From Trebonia sp963836195 (GTDB lineage Bacteria > Actinomycetota > Actinomycetes > Streptosporangiales > Streptosporangiaceae): a stretch of DNA of 64,000 bases. The first letter of the stretch is position 1. Each line of letters begins with the position of its first letter. The translations under genes were made by a program, and so were the position numbers. Below, piece after piece: positions 32,189 through 40,299 of the stretch. Below the pieces are notes generated by a model. The model ran no database searches and was not told the DNA's origin. It saw only the letters and a list, made by a program, of their open reading frames with translations. The stretch lies in contig CAWIIX010000021.1 of the NCBI GenBank assembly GCA_963836195.1, forward strand, positions 234,600-298,599, read 5' to 3'.

Positions 32189-33042
32189 AACTTACTGTTA
32201 AGACGACTACCGGATTGGCGCAGCGGATCGTGACGTGGATGGTCAAGCATCAAGCGGTTGCGGCGGTTAGTGTCCTCCTCGGCGCTACATCGGCGGCGAT
32301 CGCGATCGTTATCGTGGGGCCGTCGCAGCCGGGCGGCGCCGAGCTAGCCGACCACAGCACCTCGATGAACGCCGCCTCAAATGCTCCGGCGCGGCCGCTG
32401 TTCCCGGTGCGCGCCGCGCTGCCCTCGCCGAAGGACTACGTTGCCGTCTATGAGCCAGCGAATCCTGGCTTGTACGTACCGTCACGTAGGGGTAGCCGCG
32501 CAACAGGAACGCTCCCCACGATGGCAGTTCGCTATAGTGGCTGGCACCAAGGCTTCAAGACAACCTTCGTCGCCGGTACCCGCACAGCCGGTGCAGTCCC
32601 ATTCGTCCAGATTGAGCCTCGCGACGCCAATCTCGCCGCCATCGCTCGAGGAGCCGACGATTCTTATCTGCGGGCCTACGCGGATGCGGTGGCCGCTTAC
32701 CATGGGGCTGTTGTCATCGGGTTCGGCCAGCAGATGAACGAACATGAGTTCTCGTGGGGCTACCTAAGAACAAACGCGACAGTATTCGTCCAGGCGTGGC
32801 GACACATAATCGACATCTTCCGGGCCCAGAATGCGGATAACGTGACCTGGATCTGGACGATCGGAAAGAGCAACACCACGGCGCCCCCGCTTCGCGACTG
32901 GTGGCCGGGCGCTGGATACGTCACGTGGGTCGGCGTCGAGGGCTACTACGACTCGCCTGCCTCGGCGTTTGCCGGGACGATCGCCAGGGTCCGGCATATT
33001 ACCGAGGATCCAGTGCTTCTGTTCGGAGACTCCGCGCTATGA
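32185..33042 (+). CDS. membrane-anchored GH26-like protein with lost catalytic residues
   Basis: 285 residues. An N-terminal membrane anchor (AAVSVLLGATSAAIAIVIVG) is followed by a GH26-type fold (GFKTTFVAGTRTAGAVPFVQ, FVQAWRHIIDIFRAQNADNV, VTWVGVEGYYD). The family acid/base motif HEMN reads QQMN here, and the C-terminal nucleophile strand, normally like PVLLAETG, reads PVLLFGDSAL and ends. Both catalytic glutamates are therefore absent and the barrel stops early. It more likely binds or guides the polymer than cuts it. ATG overlaps the GT2 stop, and its stop overlaps the ATG of the GH5 gene. Confidence 0.75.
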   Translation: MKLTVKTTTGLAQRIVTWMVKHQAVAAVSVLLGATSAAIAIVIVGPSQPGGAELADHSTSMNAASNAPARPLFPVRAALPSPKDYVAVYEPANPGLYVPSRRGSRATGTLPTMAVRYSGWHQGFKTTFVAGTRTAGAVPFVQIEPRDANLAAIARGADDSYLRAYADAVAAYHGAVVIGFGQQMNEHEFSWGYLRTNATVFVQAWRHIIDIFRAQNADNVTWIWTIGKSNTTAPPLRDWWPGAGYVTWVGVEGYYDSPASAFAGTIARVRHITEDPVLLFGDSAL

Positions 33043-34208
33043 ACCGTGCCGGAGTGGGTGGCCGGTGGGGCAGCTTTCGTGCGGCATTGACGATCATTGT
33101 CAGCTGGGCCGGACTTGCTGCGGTCGCTGCACTGGCGGGCTGTGCCGACTCGCCACCCGACCCCGTCGCAGGCCCTCAACTGCACGTGTCGGGAAACAAG
33201 CTGGTCAGCGCCAGCGGCATCCGAGTTGTGCTGCGCGGCGTGGATCGTTCGGGCACCGAGTTCGAGTGTGTTCAAGGCCACGGCATATTTGCGGGGCCAA
33301 GCGACCAGGCGTCGGTCACCGCCATACGCAATTGGCATGTCAATGCAGTGCGCATACCTTTGAACGAGGCATGCTGGAACGGCGAGTCCTACGTAGATTC
33401 GGCGTACGCTGGCAGCATATATCAGCATGCCGTCGAGGGATATGTGAAGCTATTGAACGCCAACGGCATGGTGGCGATCCTAGACCTGCACTGGACGGCC
33501 GGCCGGTACACAGGTCATGGATCTGAATGCTCTTCGGCGCAGGCGGTATGCCAGAAGCCTATGCCAGACACGTCAGCGATCCGGTTCTGGAAATCGGTTG
33601 CAAGTGTATTCAAGGGAAACAACGCTGTCATTTTCGACTTGTTCAATGAGCCTTACCCAGAGATCGCAGATCACGGTAACGAGACCGAAGGATGGCGGTG
33701 TTGGGTCCACGGCGGGAGTTGCGCCGGGATTCCGTACCGCGTGGCCGGGATGCAGACCTTGGTCAACGCCGTCCGGTCCACCGGCGCTGGCAACGTGATA
33801 ATGCTCGGTGGCCTGGCATGGGCCAATGACCTAACCCAATGGCTGGCTTACATGCCCTTCGATTCTGACCATAACCTGGTAGCTTCTTGGCACTCCTACA
33901 ATCACAATGCGTGTAATTCGACGTCATGCTGGATCGGTCAGGTTGCTCCCCTAATCGCACGTGTTCCGGTGATCGCTGGCGAGATCGGGGAGCGCGACTG
34001 TGGAGATGCTTACATCCAAAGTGTGGCAGCATGGCTCGACTCGCAGTCCACCAGTTACTTGGCTTGGGATTGGAACGTAGCGCACGGGCCCTGCGTCGGC
34101 GGGTCAGGTCTAATCAACAGTTACAACGGGACCCCAACATCTCGCGGTGCAGCCTACAAAGCTCTCCTAGAATCGCCTGGGGAGTTAAACATCAGACGTC
34201 TATTATGA
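33039..34208 (+). CDS. GH5 family glycoside hydrolase lipoprotein (cellulase-like)
   Basis: 389 residues. A hydrophobic signal ends in the lipobox LAGC (C35), so it should be tethered outside the membrane. The GH5 barrel shows the acid/base Glu in LFNEP (E204) and the nucleophile in AGEIGE (E315), plus RIPLNEACW, ILDLHWT and WHSYN. Both catalytic glutamates are intact. A beta-glucan or beta-mannan is the likely substrate. Hydrolases often accompany cellulose-type synthases and trim or release the nascent chain. Coupled by ATGA to the GH26-like gene; last gene of the operon. Confidence 0.88.
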   Translation: MNRAGVGGRWGSFRAALTIIVSWAGLAAVAALAGCADSPPDPVAGPQLHVSGNKLVSASGIRVVLRGVDRSGTEFECVQGHGIFAGPSDQASVTAIRNWHVNAVRIPLNEACWNGESYVDSAYAGSIYQHAVEGYVKLLNANGMVAILDLHWTAGRYTGHGSECSSAQAVCQKPMPDTSAIRFWKSVASVFKGNNAVIFDLFNEPYPEIADHGNETEGWRCWVHGGSCAGIPYRVAGMQTLVNAVRSTGAGNVIMLGGLAWANDLTQWLAYMPFDSDHNLVASWHSYNHNACNSTSCWIGQVAPLIARVPVIAGEIGERDCGDAYIQSVAAWLDSQSTSYLAWDWNVAHGPCVGGSGLINSYNGTPTSRGAAYKALLESPGELNIRRLL

Positions 34209-34301
34209 GGTCGCTGACGGCGGGAACGCGGACTGATAATGGCAGCTCGACCGGACCAGCGGCGCCGGCATCGCCCGCGAGATCCGCTGGTGGCGCTAGT
34301 T

Positions 34302-35219
34302 CTACAGGCGGTTGAGTAGCTCCTCGGTGACCAGGGTCGTGATCGAGGTGCGGGCGGAGCCCTGCTCTACGTGGGCGGTGATCGTGACCACCGCCTCACG
34401 GGGCGGGGAGACGATGCAGAGCTGGCCGTAGCGGCCCGCCATGGTGAACGTGCCGTCGCCGGGGCCGCACCAGGCGCCGAGGCCGTAGCCGGGCGTCAGG
34501 CGGAACCCCTGGTCCTCGGGGTCGTTGACCGCCGTGGCGACGCTTTCGGCGGCGATCCGCGCGCAGTACCCGGCGGGGACCAGCTGGCGGCCCTCGTGGC
34601 GGCCATCGTCCAGCAGCAGCCTGCCGAAGCGGGCCAGCTCGGACGTGCGCAGGAACAGGTCGCTCTCCGCCACCGGGTGGCCGAGGGGGCAGGTGTGCCA
34701 CTGGGGATTGTGGATGGCGAGCGGGCCGAAGACCCTCGGCATCAGGTAGTCGCGGACGCTGGCGCCGGTCGCGGCGCGCAGCGCGCGGGCCGCCACGTAC
34801 GGGCCGATGCCGGTGTAGCTGAAGTAGCTGCCAGGCTCGTGCGCGAGGGGGGTCGCGAAAAAGTCCGCCGCCAGGTCGGGGACCTCGACCGGCTCGTCGG
34901 CGGACCAGGAATGCGGGCTCCCTGATGTCATCGTCAGCAGATGGCGGAGCGTGACCTGCTCCAGGCCCGGGGCGGCGGATTTCTTGAACTCCGGGTAGTA
35001 GTTGAGCGCGGGGTCGTCGAGGGCGAGGCGGCCCTCGGCTTCGGCGATGCCGAGCGCGACCGACACGAACGTCTTCGACACCGACCGCAGGTTCTCCCTG
35101 TCGTCCGAGCGGAGCCGCCTCTCGACCGGCTCCTCTCCCCGGCGGTACACATGCACGCCGTAGAGCTCCATACCGTTGTTCTGGGCAGACTGGACCAGGC
35201 CGTCGATTAGCTCGCGCAT
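34302..35219 (-). CDS. serine hydrolase of the class C beta-lactamase / DD-peptidase family
   Basis: 305 residues. The SxxK nucleophile motif is S46-V-S-K49 in LRSVSKTFVSVALGIAE, and a tyrosine-containing second motif lies in SYFSYTGIGPYVAARAL. No signal peptide is evident, so it may act in the cytoplasm as an esterase-like enzyme. Higher GC3 than the preceding operon, more like the host core. It is convergent with the GH5 gene. It may be an esterase, amidase or peptidase; sequence alone does not decide. Confidence 0.85.
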   Translation of the reverse strand: MRELIDGLVQSAQNNGMELYGVHVYRRGEEPVERRLRSDDRENLRSVSKTFVSVALGIAEAEGRLALDDPALNYYPEFKKSAAPGLEQVTLRHLLTMTSGSPHSWSADEPVEVPDLAADFFATPLAHEPGSYFSYTGIGPYVAARALRAATGASVRDYLMPRVFGPLAIHNPQWHTCPLGHPVAESDLFLRTSELARFGRLLLDDGRHEGRQLVPAGYCARIAAESVATAVNDPEDQGFRLTPGYGLGAWCGPGDGTFTMAGRYGQLCIVSPPREAVVTITAHVEQGSARTSITTLVTEELLNRL

Positions 35220-35375
35220 GCCGCGGAGCCTACATTGCCGGCCTGAGTTGGCTCAAAGCGGTCGATCTTGCTGGCCGGCTCGATGATCCGCGCGAGCACC
35301 AGCTGCCGGAACACCCCGTCGCCGCCCGCTGCCTCGTCCAGGCCCGGGCCCCCGCGAACCGCACCGCGATGACCA

Positions 35376-35440
35376 GACGGGAAGCCGACCTGGATCCGGA
35401 GGTGGAGCTTCGGGGCGCCGCCCGCCGCCTCGCCGACCAG
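35376..35440 (+). pseudogene. fragment of a second mazG 3' end
   Basis: Read in one frame the DNA gives READLDPEVELRGAARRLAD, against GEAGLDPELELRVAARRFAD at the end of the intact MazG. About 15 of 21 residues agree, but the nucleotides have diverged in many third positions. It has no start and no nearby stop. It looks like the leftover 3' end of a related mazG gene, marking an old recombination or insertion boundary. Confidence 0.65.
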
Positions 35441-36262
35441 GAGCAGTCGTCGTTATTTATTCGTGGGCCCAGTCGGTTTTATGAGCAACACGAGGTTATT
35501 GATGATTGCGGTCGGTCATCGGTAAATCGCAAAACGCATTCTTGCTGACTGTAAATGGCCCAGCGCATGCGCACGGATTAATAATCTGCACTCTAGTTTA
35601 CGTTTGCCTCAGAAGGGGCCACGACCATTACCAGGTGACGGTGAGGGCCGGCCCGCTGGGTGTGTGATCACGATTGAAAAATTTGGAATTTGTTGGCGCG
35701 GGAACAGAATCAGCCAAAAGTATCGTTTTTTTACAGGTCGGCCGAAATTGTTTAGTGATTCCCTCGATTCGAGGTGCGCGCGGGTAAACCCGTCGACCCG
35801 GCTGCGCGTCTAGGAGAGACAGCCTAGAGACAAGCCAAAGCAATCGTGTTAAACCTGAAGAGGTGTTTCGGCGGCGATCCCTCGCCGGTCCGGCACACCG
35901 AGGGGTGGGGTAGGTGTATCGAGTTCTTCTGTTGCTGCAATCGATCAACCCGGCTAGCAGTCGGCTGATCAGGAACGCTACACCGAGGGTACCGTCGCGG
36001 CCGGGTGGGCGCTTGCTGTTCGCCCAAACTTCCGCAGGCAGAAACCTCGCCACGTGCTCGGCAGGCTACGCTCGACGTCCCTCGCGTCTCGGGCGGGCAG
36101 TGCCTGGGATGCACGTGACCGCATCACATTCGACTACTTCGCGAATTCTGCGCCGAACATACCGAGTCGGCGCCCAACAAGCTTGGCTGGTCGCCACCTG
36201 CTAAAAGCCGTTAATCGGCGATGGCGGGATCCGGTGTGCCTCCGGAATGGCGGCTCGGTGCC

Positions 36263-36275
36263 TGTGCTCAGCACA
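36263..36275. promoter_or_regulatory. perfect palindrome upstream of the LuxR pair
   Basis: TGTGCTCAGCACA is a perfect inverted repeat about a central C, 46 bases before the first LuxR-type gene. Position and symmetry suit a dimeric regulator operator; autoregulation by a LuxR-type protein is possible but unproven. Confidence 0.4.
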
Positions 36276-36321
36276 GCACATGTCTGAATGGGGTGGACGT
36301 GTTCGATCGGGGGAGCATGAA

Positions 36322-37035
36322 ATGAAGATACTCATCTGCGATCAGCAGTTGATGCTGGCGGAAGCGCTGGCGGCCGCGCTCGATGCGCGCGGATATGACG
36401 TGCTCGCGGTTACTACGACCGTTAGCAGTAGCTGCAATGCGGCCGGCGACTGCGTGCCGGATGTCTGCCTGCTCGGATTGCACGCTGGCAAACAGCTGAA
36501 TGGCCTCGATACCGTTCGAGTGATCCTGCGGCGTTATCCCGGCACCAAGGTGCTGGTGCTGTCGGACGTCACCACCCCCGAGATGCTCTCCCAGCTGATA
36601 AAAAGCGGCGTGGCGGGCGTCACCCATCTCGGCCAGAGCGTCGCCCAGATCGCGGAGACGCTGGACGCGACCAAGGCCGGCCAGGACGTGCTGAACCCGG
36701 GCCCGCTGCGGGCGCCGGCGCGGGACACGGACCGGCTGGCTGAGCTGTCGCCCCGGGAGAAGGAGATCCTCGCCCGGATCGCGTGCGGGCAGAGCACCCG
36801 GCAGATGTCGTTCGCCATGACCATCACCGTCGATACCGTCCGCACCTATGTGAAGAACGTGCTCACGAAACTCGGGGCGCACAGCGGGCTCGAGCTCGCC
36901 GCCCTCGCGAGTCGCGAAGGCCTGCTGGTCGATCAGACCGTGGCCGCGGATGCGTACTCGGTCGGGGCAGCCGGTCGTCCGGACGCGTCGCCGATCGCCG
37001 GAGAAGTGCCCGTGAGTACAGGGGCAATGATGTGA
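36322..37035 (+). CDS. LuxR-family response-regulator-like protein with atypical receiver
   Basis: 237 residues. The N-terminal receiver-like domain (1-125) starts ILICDQQLMLAEAL, but the phosphoacceptor position is Gly (G52, in DVCLLGLH, where LLDL is usual), so phosphorylation by a kinase is unlikely. The C-terminal LuxR helix-turn-helix is intact (LSPREKEILARIACG, TVDTVRTYVKNVLTKLGAHS). ATG 36322 has a GGGGGAG ribosome site. Its stop overlaps the GTG of a second LuxR gene. The pair probably controls the exopolysaccharide genes that follow on the same strand. Confidence 0.85.
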   Translation: MKILICDQQLMLAEALAAALDARGYDVLAVTTTVSSSCNAAGDCVPDVCLLGLHAGKQLNGLDTVRVILRRYPGTKVLVLSDVTTPEMLSQLIKSGVAGVTHLGQSVAQIAETLDATKAGQDVLNPGPLRAPARDTDRLAELSPREKEILARIACGQSTRQMSFAMTITVDTVRTYVKNVLTKLGAHSGLELAALASREGLLVDQTVAADAYSVGAAGRPDASPIAGEVPVSTGAMM

Positions 37036-37805
37036 CTCAGCCAGTATCACCGCCGTCGCCGATGTTGCAGGTGCTCATCGTTGATCAGCAGCTCGCATTT
37101 CGCGACGCCCTGGCGATCCGGCTGGGCACTGAGCCGGACCTGCTGGTCCTGGCGACGGCCCAATCCGCCGAATTCGCCTCCAGCGTGCTGGTCGGGCGAT
37201 CGGCCGATGTGATTCTGCTCGATGCCGACCTTCCGGATGATTCGGCTATCGCCTTCACCGCGGAGATCATGCAGCGCCCCGACCCGCCGCGCATCGTCAT
37301 GCTCAGCACCGGCGCCGAGCCCGATCGAATTGTGGCGGCGTTGCGCGCCCGGGCGGCGGCATGGGTTCGGAAAGACGAGTCGATCGATCATCTGCTCAGC
37401 GTCATCCGCGGCGTCGCCCGCGGCGAGACGTGGCTGCCCCTGCGGGAACTGGGCGTGGTGCTGCACCTGCTCATCGAGGATCAGGACAACCGCCGCGACA
37501 GCGACGACCTGCTCGCGGCGCTGACGCCGCGGGAGCAGGATGTCTTGTTTCTCCTCGTCGAGGGCGTCGGCCGGAAGGAGGTGGCGAACCGGCTGCAGTT
37601 GTCCGCGAACACGGTCCGCACCCACCTGCACAGCCTCATGTCGAAGTTCGGAGTCCACTCCACGCTCGAGGTGGTGGCGCTGGCGCGCCCCCGGCTCGAG
37701 GGGGCGCCGAAGGCTCGCGAGCCGCGGCGGCGGGCCTCACGCGATGCCGACTGGTCGACGGGATCCCGTGGTCCCCGGTTGACGCTTGACCCGAAGCCGC
37801 TGTAA
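37032..37805 (+). CDS. LuxR-family response regulator
   Basis: 257 residues. The receiver domain (about 11-130) has the acidic pocket D18 and a normal phosphoacceptor D64 in DVILLDADLPDD, with a conserved Ser/Thr (IVMLSTG) and Lys (WVRKDES). The LuxR HTH follows (LTPREQDVLFLLVEGVGRKEVANRLQ, SANTVRTHLHSLMSKFGVHS). GTG 37032 overlaps the stop of the first regulator. No sensor kinase gene is nearby. The two paralogs may form a heterodimer in which only this one is phosphorylatable (inference). Confidence 0.87.
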   Translation: MTQPVSPPSPMLQVLIVDQQLAFRDALAIRLGTEPDLLVLATAQSAEFASSVLVGRSADVILLDADLPDDSAIAFTAEIMQRPDPPRIVMLSTGAEPDRIVAALRARAAAWVRKDESIDHLLSVIRGVARGETWLPLRELGVVLHLLIEDQDNRRDSDDLLAALTPREQDVLFLLVEGVGRKEVANRLQLSANTVRTHLHSLMSKFGVHSTLEVVALARPRLEGAPKAREPRRRASRDADWSTGSRGPRLTLDPKPL

Positions 37806-38033
37806 CACGATGCGCGCCATGGCGTACGGCGCGCGGCGGGCTTTCACGCTGTCATCCGACAATAGCCGCACCAATGACATATCTGCCGTGACTGTCTTGG
37901 TAACCCTAATCTGACGTAGCTCCGCCGGCTCATGCGGGGGTGCCATCCTATCGGGCAATCGGCGAGGCTGTTGACAGTAGGGGAAAAATTCGGGGGGCCG
38001 AGGCCGCAGGATTGCGGCAGCCGGGGGTGGGAT

Positions 38034-39119
38034 GTGCGGGCGGCGGGAATCCGAGTCGGCGTCGTTGGAGTGGGGTACTGGGGCTCGAGGCACGTCAGGG
38101 TGCTTCGTTCCACAACCGGGGTCGCCGCTGTCATCGCCGTTGATCAGCAGTTTGCCCAGATAGGGAGCGGCCGCCCGGGGCTCGAGTCCGGCGCAGCCGC
38201 GTACCCGGACCTCGAATCGGCCCTGCCGCACGTAGATGCGGTCGTGATCGCGACGCCGCCCGGCAGCCACGCGCCGCTTGCCCTGCAGGCGATCGCGGCG
38301 GGCAAGCACGTGCTCATCGAAAAGCCGATGGCGACCACCACTGACGCGGCCCTGACGATCATGGACGCCGCCGCGGCGGCCGGGGTGGTGCTCATGCCCG
38401 GCCACACCTTCGAGCACAACGCGGCCGTCCACAAGCTGCGTGAGCTCGTGCAGGGGGGCCACCTCGGGCGGCTCTTCTACCTCGACTCCGCCCGCCTGAA
38501 CCTCGGGCTCTACCAGAGTGACGTCAATGTCATTTTTGACCTGGCCCCGCACGACATATCGATCTCGAACTTCGTGCTCGGCTCATTGCCGACAACCGTC
38601 ACCGTCTGGGGATCGCGCCACGTCCATCCGGAACACGAGGACGTCGCCTACATACGGCTTGACTACGGCGACCTCGGCGTCCGGTCCAATATCCACGTCA
38701 GCTGGCTGGATCCCCGCAAGGTGCGCCGGATAACGGCGGTGGGATCCAAGAAGATGGTCGTGTACGACGACATGGCGGACGAAGAGCGGATCCGCGTCTA
38801 TGACAAATCCGCGTCCCCGCCGGAGAACAGCGACGCGCCGCTGTCGGGAATCGCCTACCACCTCGGCGAGATGGTGGCGCCCTACGTCCCCTTCGCCGAG
38901 CCCCTGGCCGTCCAGGATCAGCATTTCGTCGACTGCATCGTCAACGGCTCGCTTCCCTGCGTGGACGGGAACAGCGGCCTGGCCGTCGTCCAGACCCTCG
39001 AATGCGCTCAGATCTCGCTTCGGGAACAGCGCCCGGTGGCGCTGGAGGAAGTGACGCGACCGGCGGTCGGCTCGCCCGCCGGGCTCGACGCCCCGCTCGT
39101 CAGGACCTCCGTTGGCTGA
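38034..39119 (+). CDS. Gfo/Idh/MocA oxidoreductase, WlbA/WbpB-like sugar-nucleotide 3-dehydrogenase
   Basis: 361 residues. Rossmann start VGVVGVGYWGSRHVRVL, the EKP motif in VLIEKPMATTTDAAL, and a Gfo/Idh C-terminal domain with FDLAPHDISISNFVLG. Together with the next two genes (DegT-type aminotransferase and hexapeptide acyltransferase) it matches the WbpB-WbpE-WbpD set, which oxidises, aminates and acetylates C3 of UDP-GlcNAc-uronate. GTG 38034 was chosen because the Rossmann strand starts soon after and CCGGGGGTGG precedes it. It is the first structural gene after the regulators. Confidence 0.85.
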   Translation: MRAAGIRVGVVGVGYWGSRHVRVLRSTTGVAAVIAVDQQFAQIGSGRPGLESGAAAYPDLESALPHVDAVVIATPPGSHAPLALQAIAAGKHVLIEKPMATTTDAALTIMDAAAAAGVVLMPGHTFEHNAAVHKLRELVQGGHLGRLFYLDSARLNLGLYQSDVNVIFDLAPHDISISNFVLGSLPTTVTVWGSRHVHPEHEDVAYIRLDYGDLGVRSNIHVSWLDPRKVRRITAVGSKKMVVYDDMADEERIRVYDKSASPPENSDAPLSGIAYHLGEMVAPYVPFAEPLAVQDQHFVDCIVNGSLPCVDGNSGLAVVQTLECAQISLREQRPVALEEVTRPAVGSPAGLDAPLVRTSVG

Positions 39120-39129
39120 CGGAGCAGGC

Positions 39130-40299
39130 ATGCCGATGAGCCCTGAAAGCGTTCCGTTCACCGACCTAGGCGTCATGGCGGGTGAGGTCTGGCCAGAGAT
39201 CGAGCAGGAGTACCGGGCGTGCCTCCTCGACGGCGCCTATATTGGCGGCGCGGCGGTCACGGCCTTCGAGCGACGGTGGGCCGACTACTGCGGCGCGGGC
39301 CATGCCGTCGGCCTCGCCAGCGGAACCGACGCCCTCGAGCTCAGCCTGATAGCGCTCGGCCTTGGCCCAGGCGACGAGGTTATCGTTCCGGCCAATACGT
39401 TCATCGCCACCGCCGCCGCCGTGGTGCGGGCCGGGGCCATCCCGCGCTTCGCCGACGTCAGCGACGACACGCTGCTCATGACGTCGGGCACCCTGGCCGA
39501 GGCGATCACGCCGCGCACCCGGGCGGTCATCGTCGTGCACCTGTACGGACAGGTGCCGGACATGACCAGCTTGCTCGCCACCGCCCGGCAAGCGGGGATA
39601 GCCGTGATCGAGGACGCCGCGCAGGCGCACGGCGCCGAATGGGCCGGCCGTCGCGCGGGATCCTTCGGTGAAGCGGCCTGCTTCAGCTTCTACCCGGCCA
39701 AGAACCTGGGGGCGTTCGGGGACGCGGGCGCCGTCGTCACCTCGCGGCCGGAGCTGGCCGACCACATACGGTCACTGGCCAACCATGGACGGTCCCACGG
39801 CAGCTCGCACTACGAACACGACTACATCGGCACCAATAGCCGCCTGGATGCTCTGCAGGCGATCGTGCTCTCCGGCAAGCTGGCCCGCCTCGACGCGTGG
39901 ACCGAGCGCCGGATCGCGCTCGCGACGCGATATGAGAAGCTGCTTGGCGACCGCGAGTTCAGTGACGCGGGACTGAGACTGACGGCGACCGCGCCGCTCG
40001 CACGGCACGTCTACCACCTGTTCGTGGTGCGCGTGGCCGCGCGGGAAGGCGTCCGGGCCGAACTGGCTGAGCGCGGCATCCAGACCGGTGTGCATTACCC
40101 GGTGCCGTGCCACCTGCAGCCACCGCTGCGACGGTTCGCGGAGCGGCCGCTGCCGGTGGCGGAGCGGGCGGCGGGCGAGATTGTGTCGCTGCCGATGTTC
40201 CCGCACATGACCGACCGTCAGGTCGACTACGTGTGCGAGTCGCTGGCCGCAGTACTGCGCGCCACCACCACCAGGCCGGAGACCGCCGGTGTCCAGTGA
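39130..40299 (+). CDS. DegT/DnrJ/EryC1 family sugar aminotransferase
   Basis: 389 residues. PLP-dependent transfer of an amino group to a keto-sugar nucleotide. Motifs: SGTDALELSLIALGLGPGDEVIVPANTF split over the cofactor-binding half, IEDAAQAHGA, and the Schiff-base lysine K191 in FYPAKNLGAFGDAG. By context it aminates the 3-keto product of the preceding dehydrogenase. ATG 39130 is preferred over the in-frame TTG at 39112 because GGAG lies 5 bases before it. Its end overlaps the acyltransferase start by 11 bases. Confidence 0.9.
   Translation: MPMSPESVPFTDLGVMAGEVWPEIEQEYRACLLDGAYIGGAAVTAFERRWADYCGAGHAVGLASGTDALELSLIALGLGPGDEVIVPANTFIATAAAVVRAGAIPRFADVSDDTLLMTSGTLAEAITPRTRAVIVVHLYGQVPDMTSLLATARQAGIAVIEDAAQAHGAEWAGRRAGSFGEAACFSFYPAKNLGAFGDAGAVVTSRPELADHIRSLANHGRSHGSSHYEHDYIGTNSRLDALQAIVLSGKLARLDAWTERRIALATRYEKLLGDREFSDAGLRLTATAPLARHVYHLFVVRVAAREGVRAELAERGIQTGVHYPVPCHLQPPLRRFAERPLPVAERAAGEIVSLPMFPHMTDRQVDYVCESLAAVLRATTTRPETAGVQ

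Larger units (their letters stand above)
35220..36321. other. 1.1 kb non-coding region with mazG remnant and regulatory DNA
   Basis: No intact gene. The first 220 bases are GC-rich and include the mazG-like fragment; from about 35440 the sequence becomes markedly AT-richer. The last part precedes the LuxR genes and holds a palindrome at 36263-36275. The boundary between the two halves of the island probably lies here. Confidence 0.6.

Noticed and set aside
33000..33042. Possible frameshift restoring a GH26 nucleophile (SETP in the next frame)
   Set aside because: The continuation in that frame does not resemble a GH26 C-terminus, and the observed stop overlaps the GH5 start codon as ATGA, which supports it as real.
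35604..36240. Several short frames in the region before the LuxR pair
   Set aside because: They overlap on both strands, lack ribosome sites and have no third-position bias.
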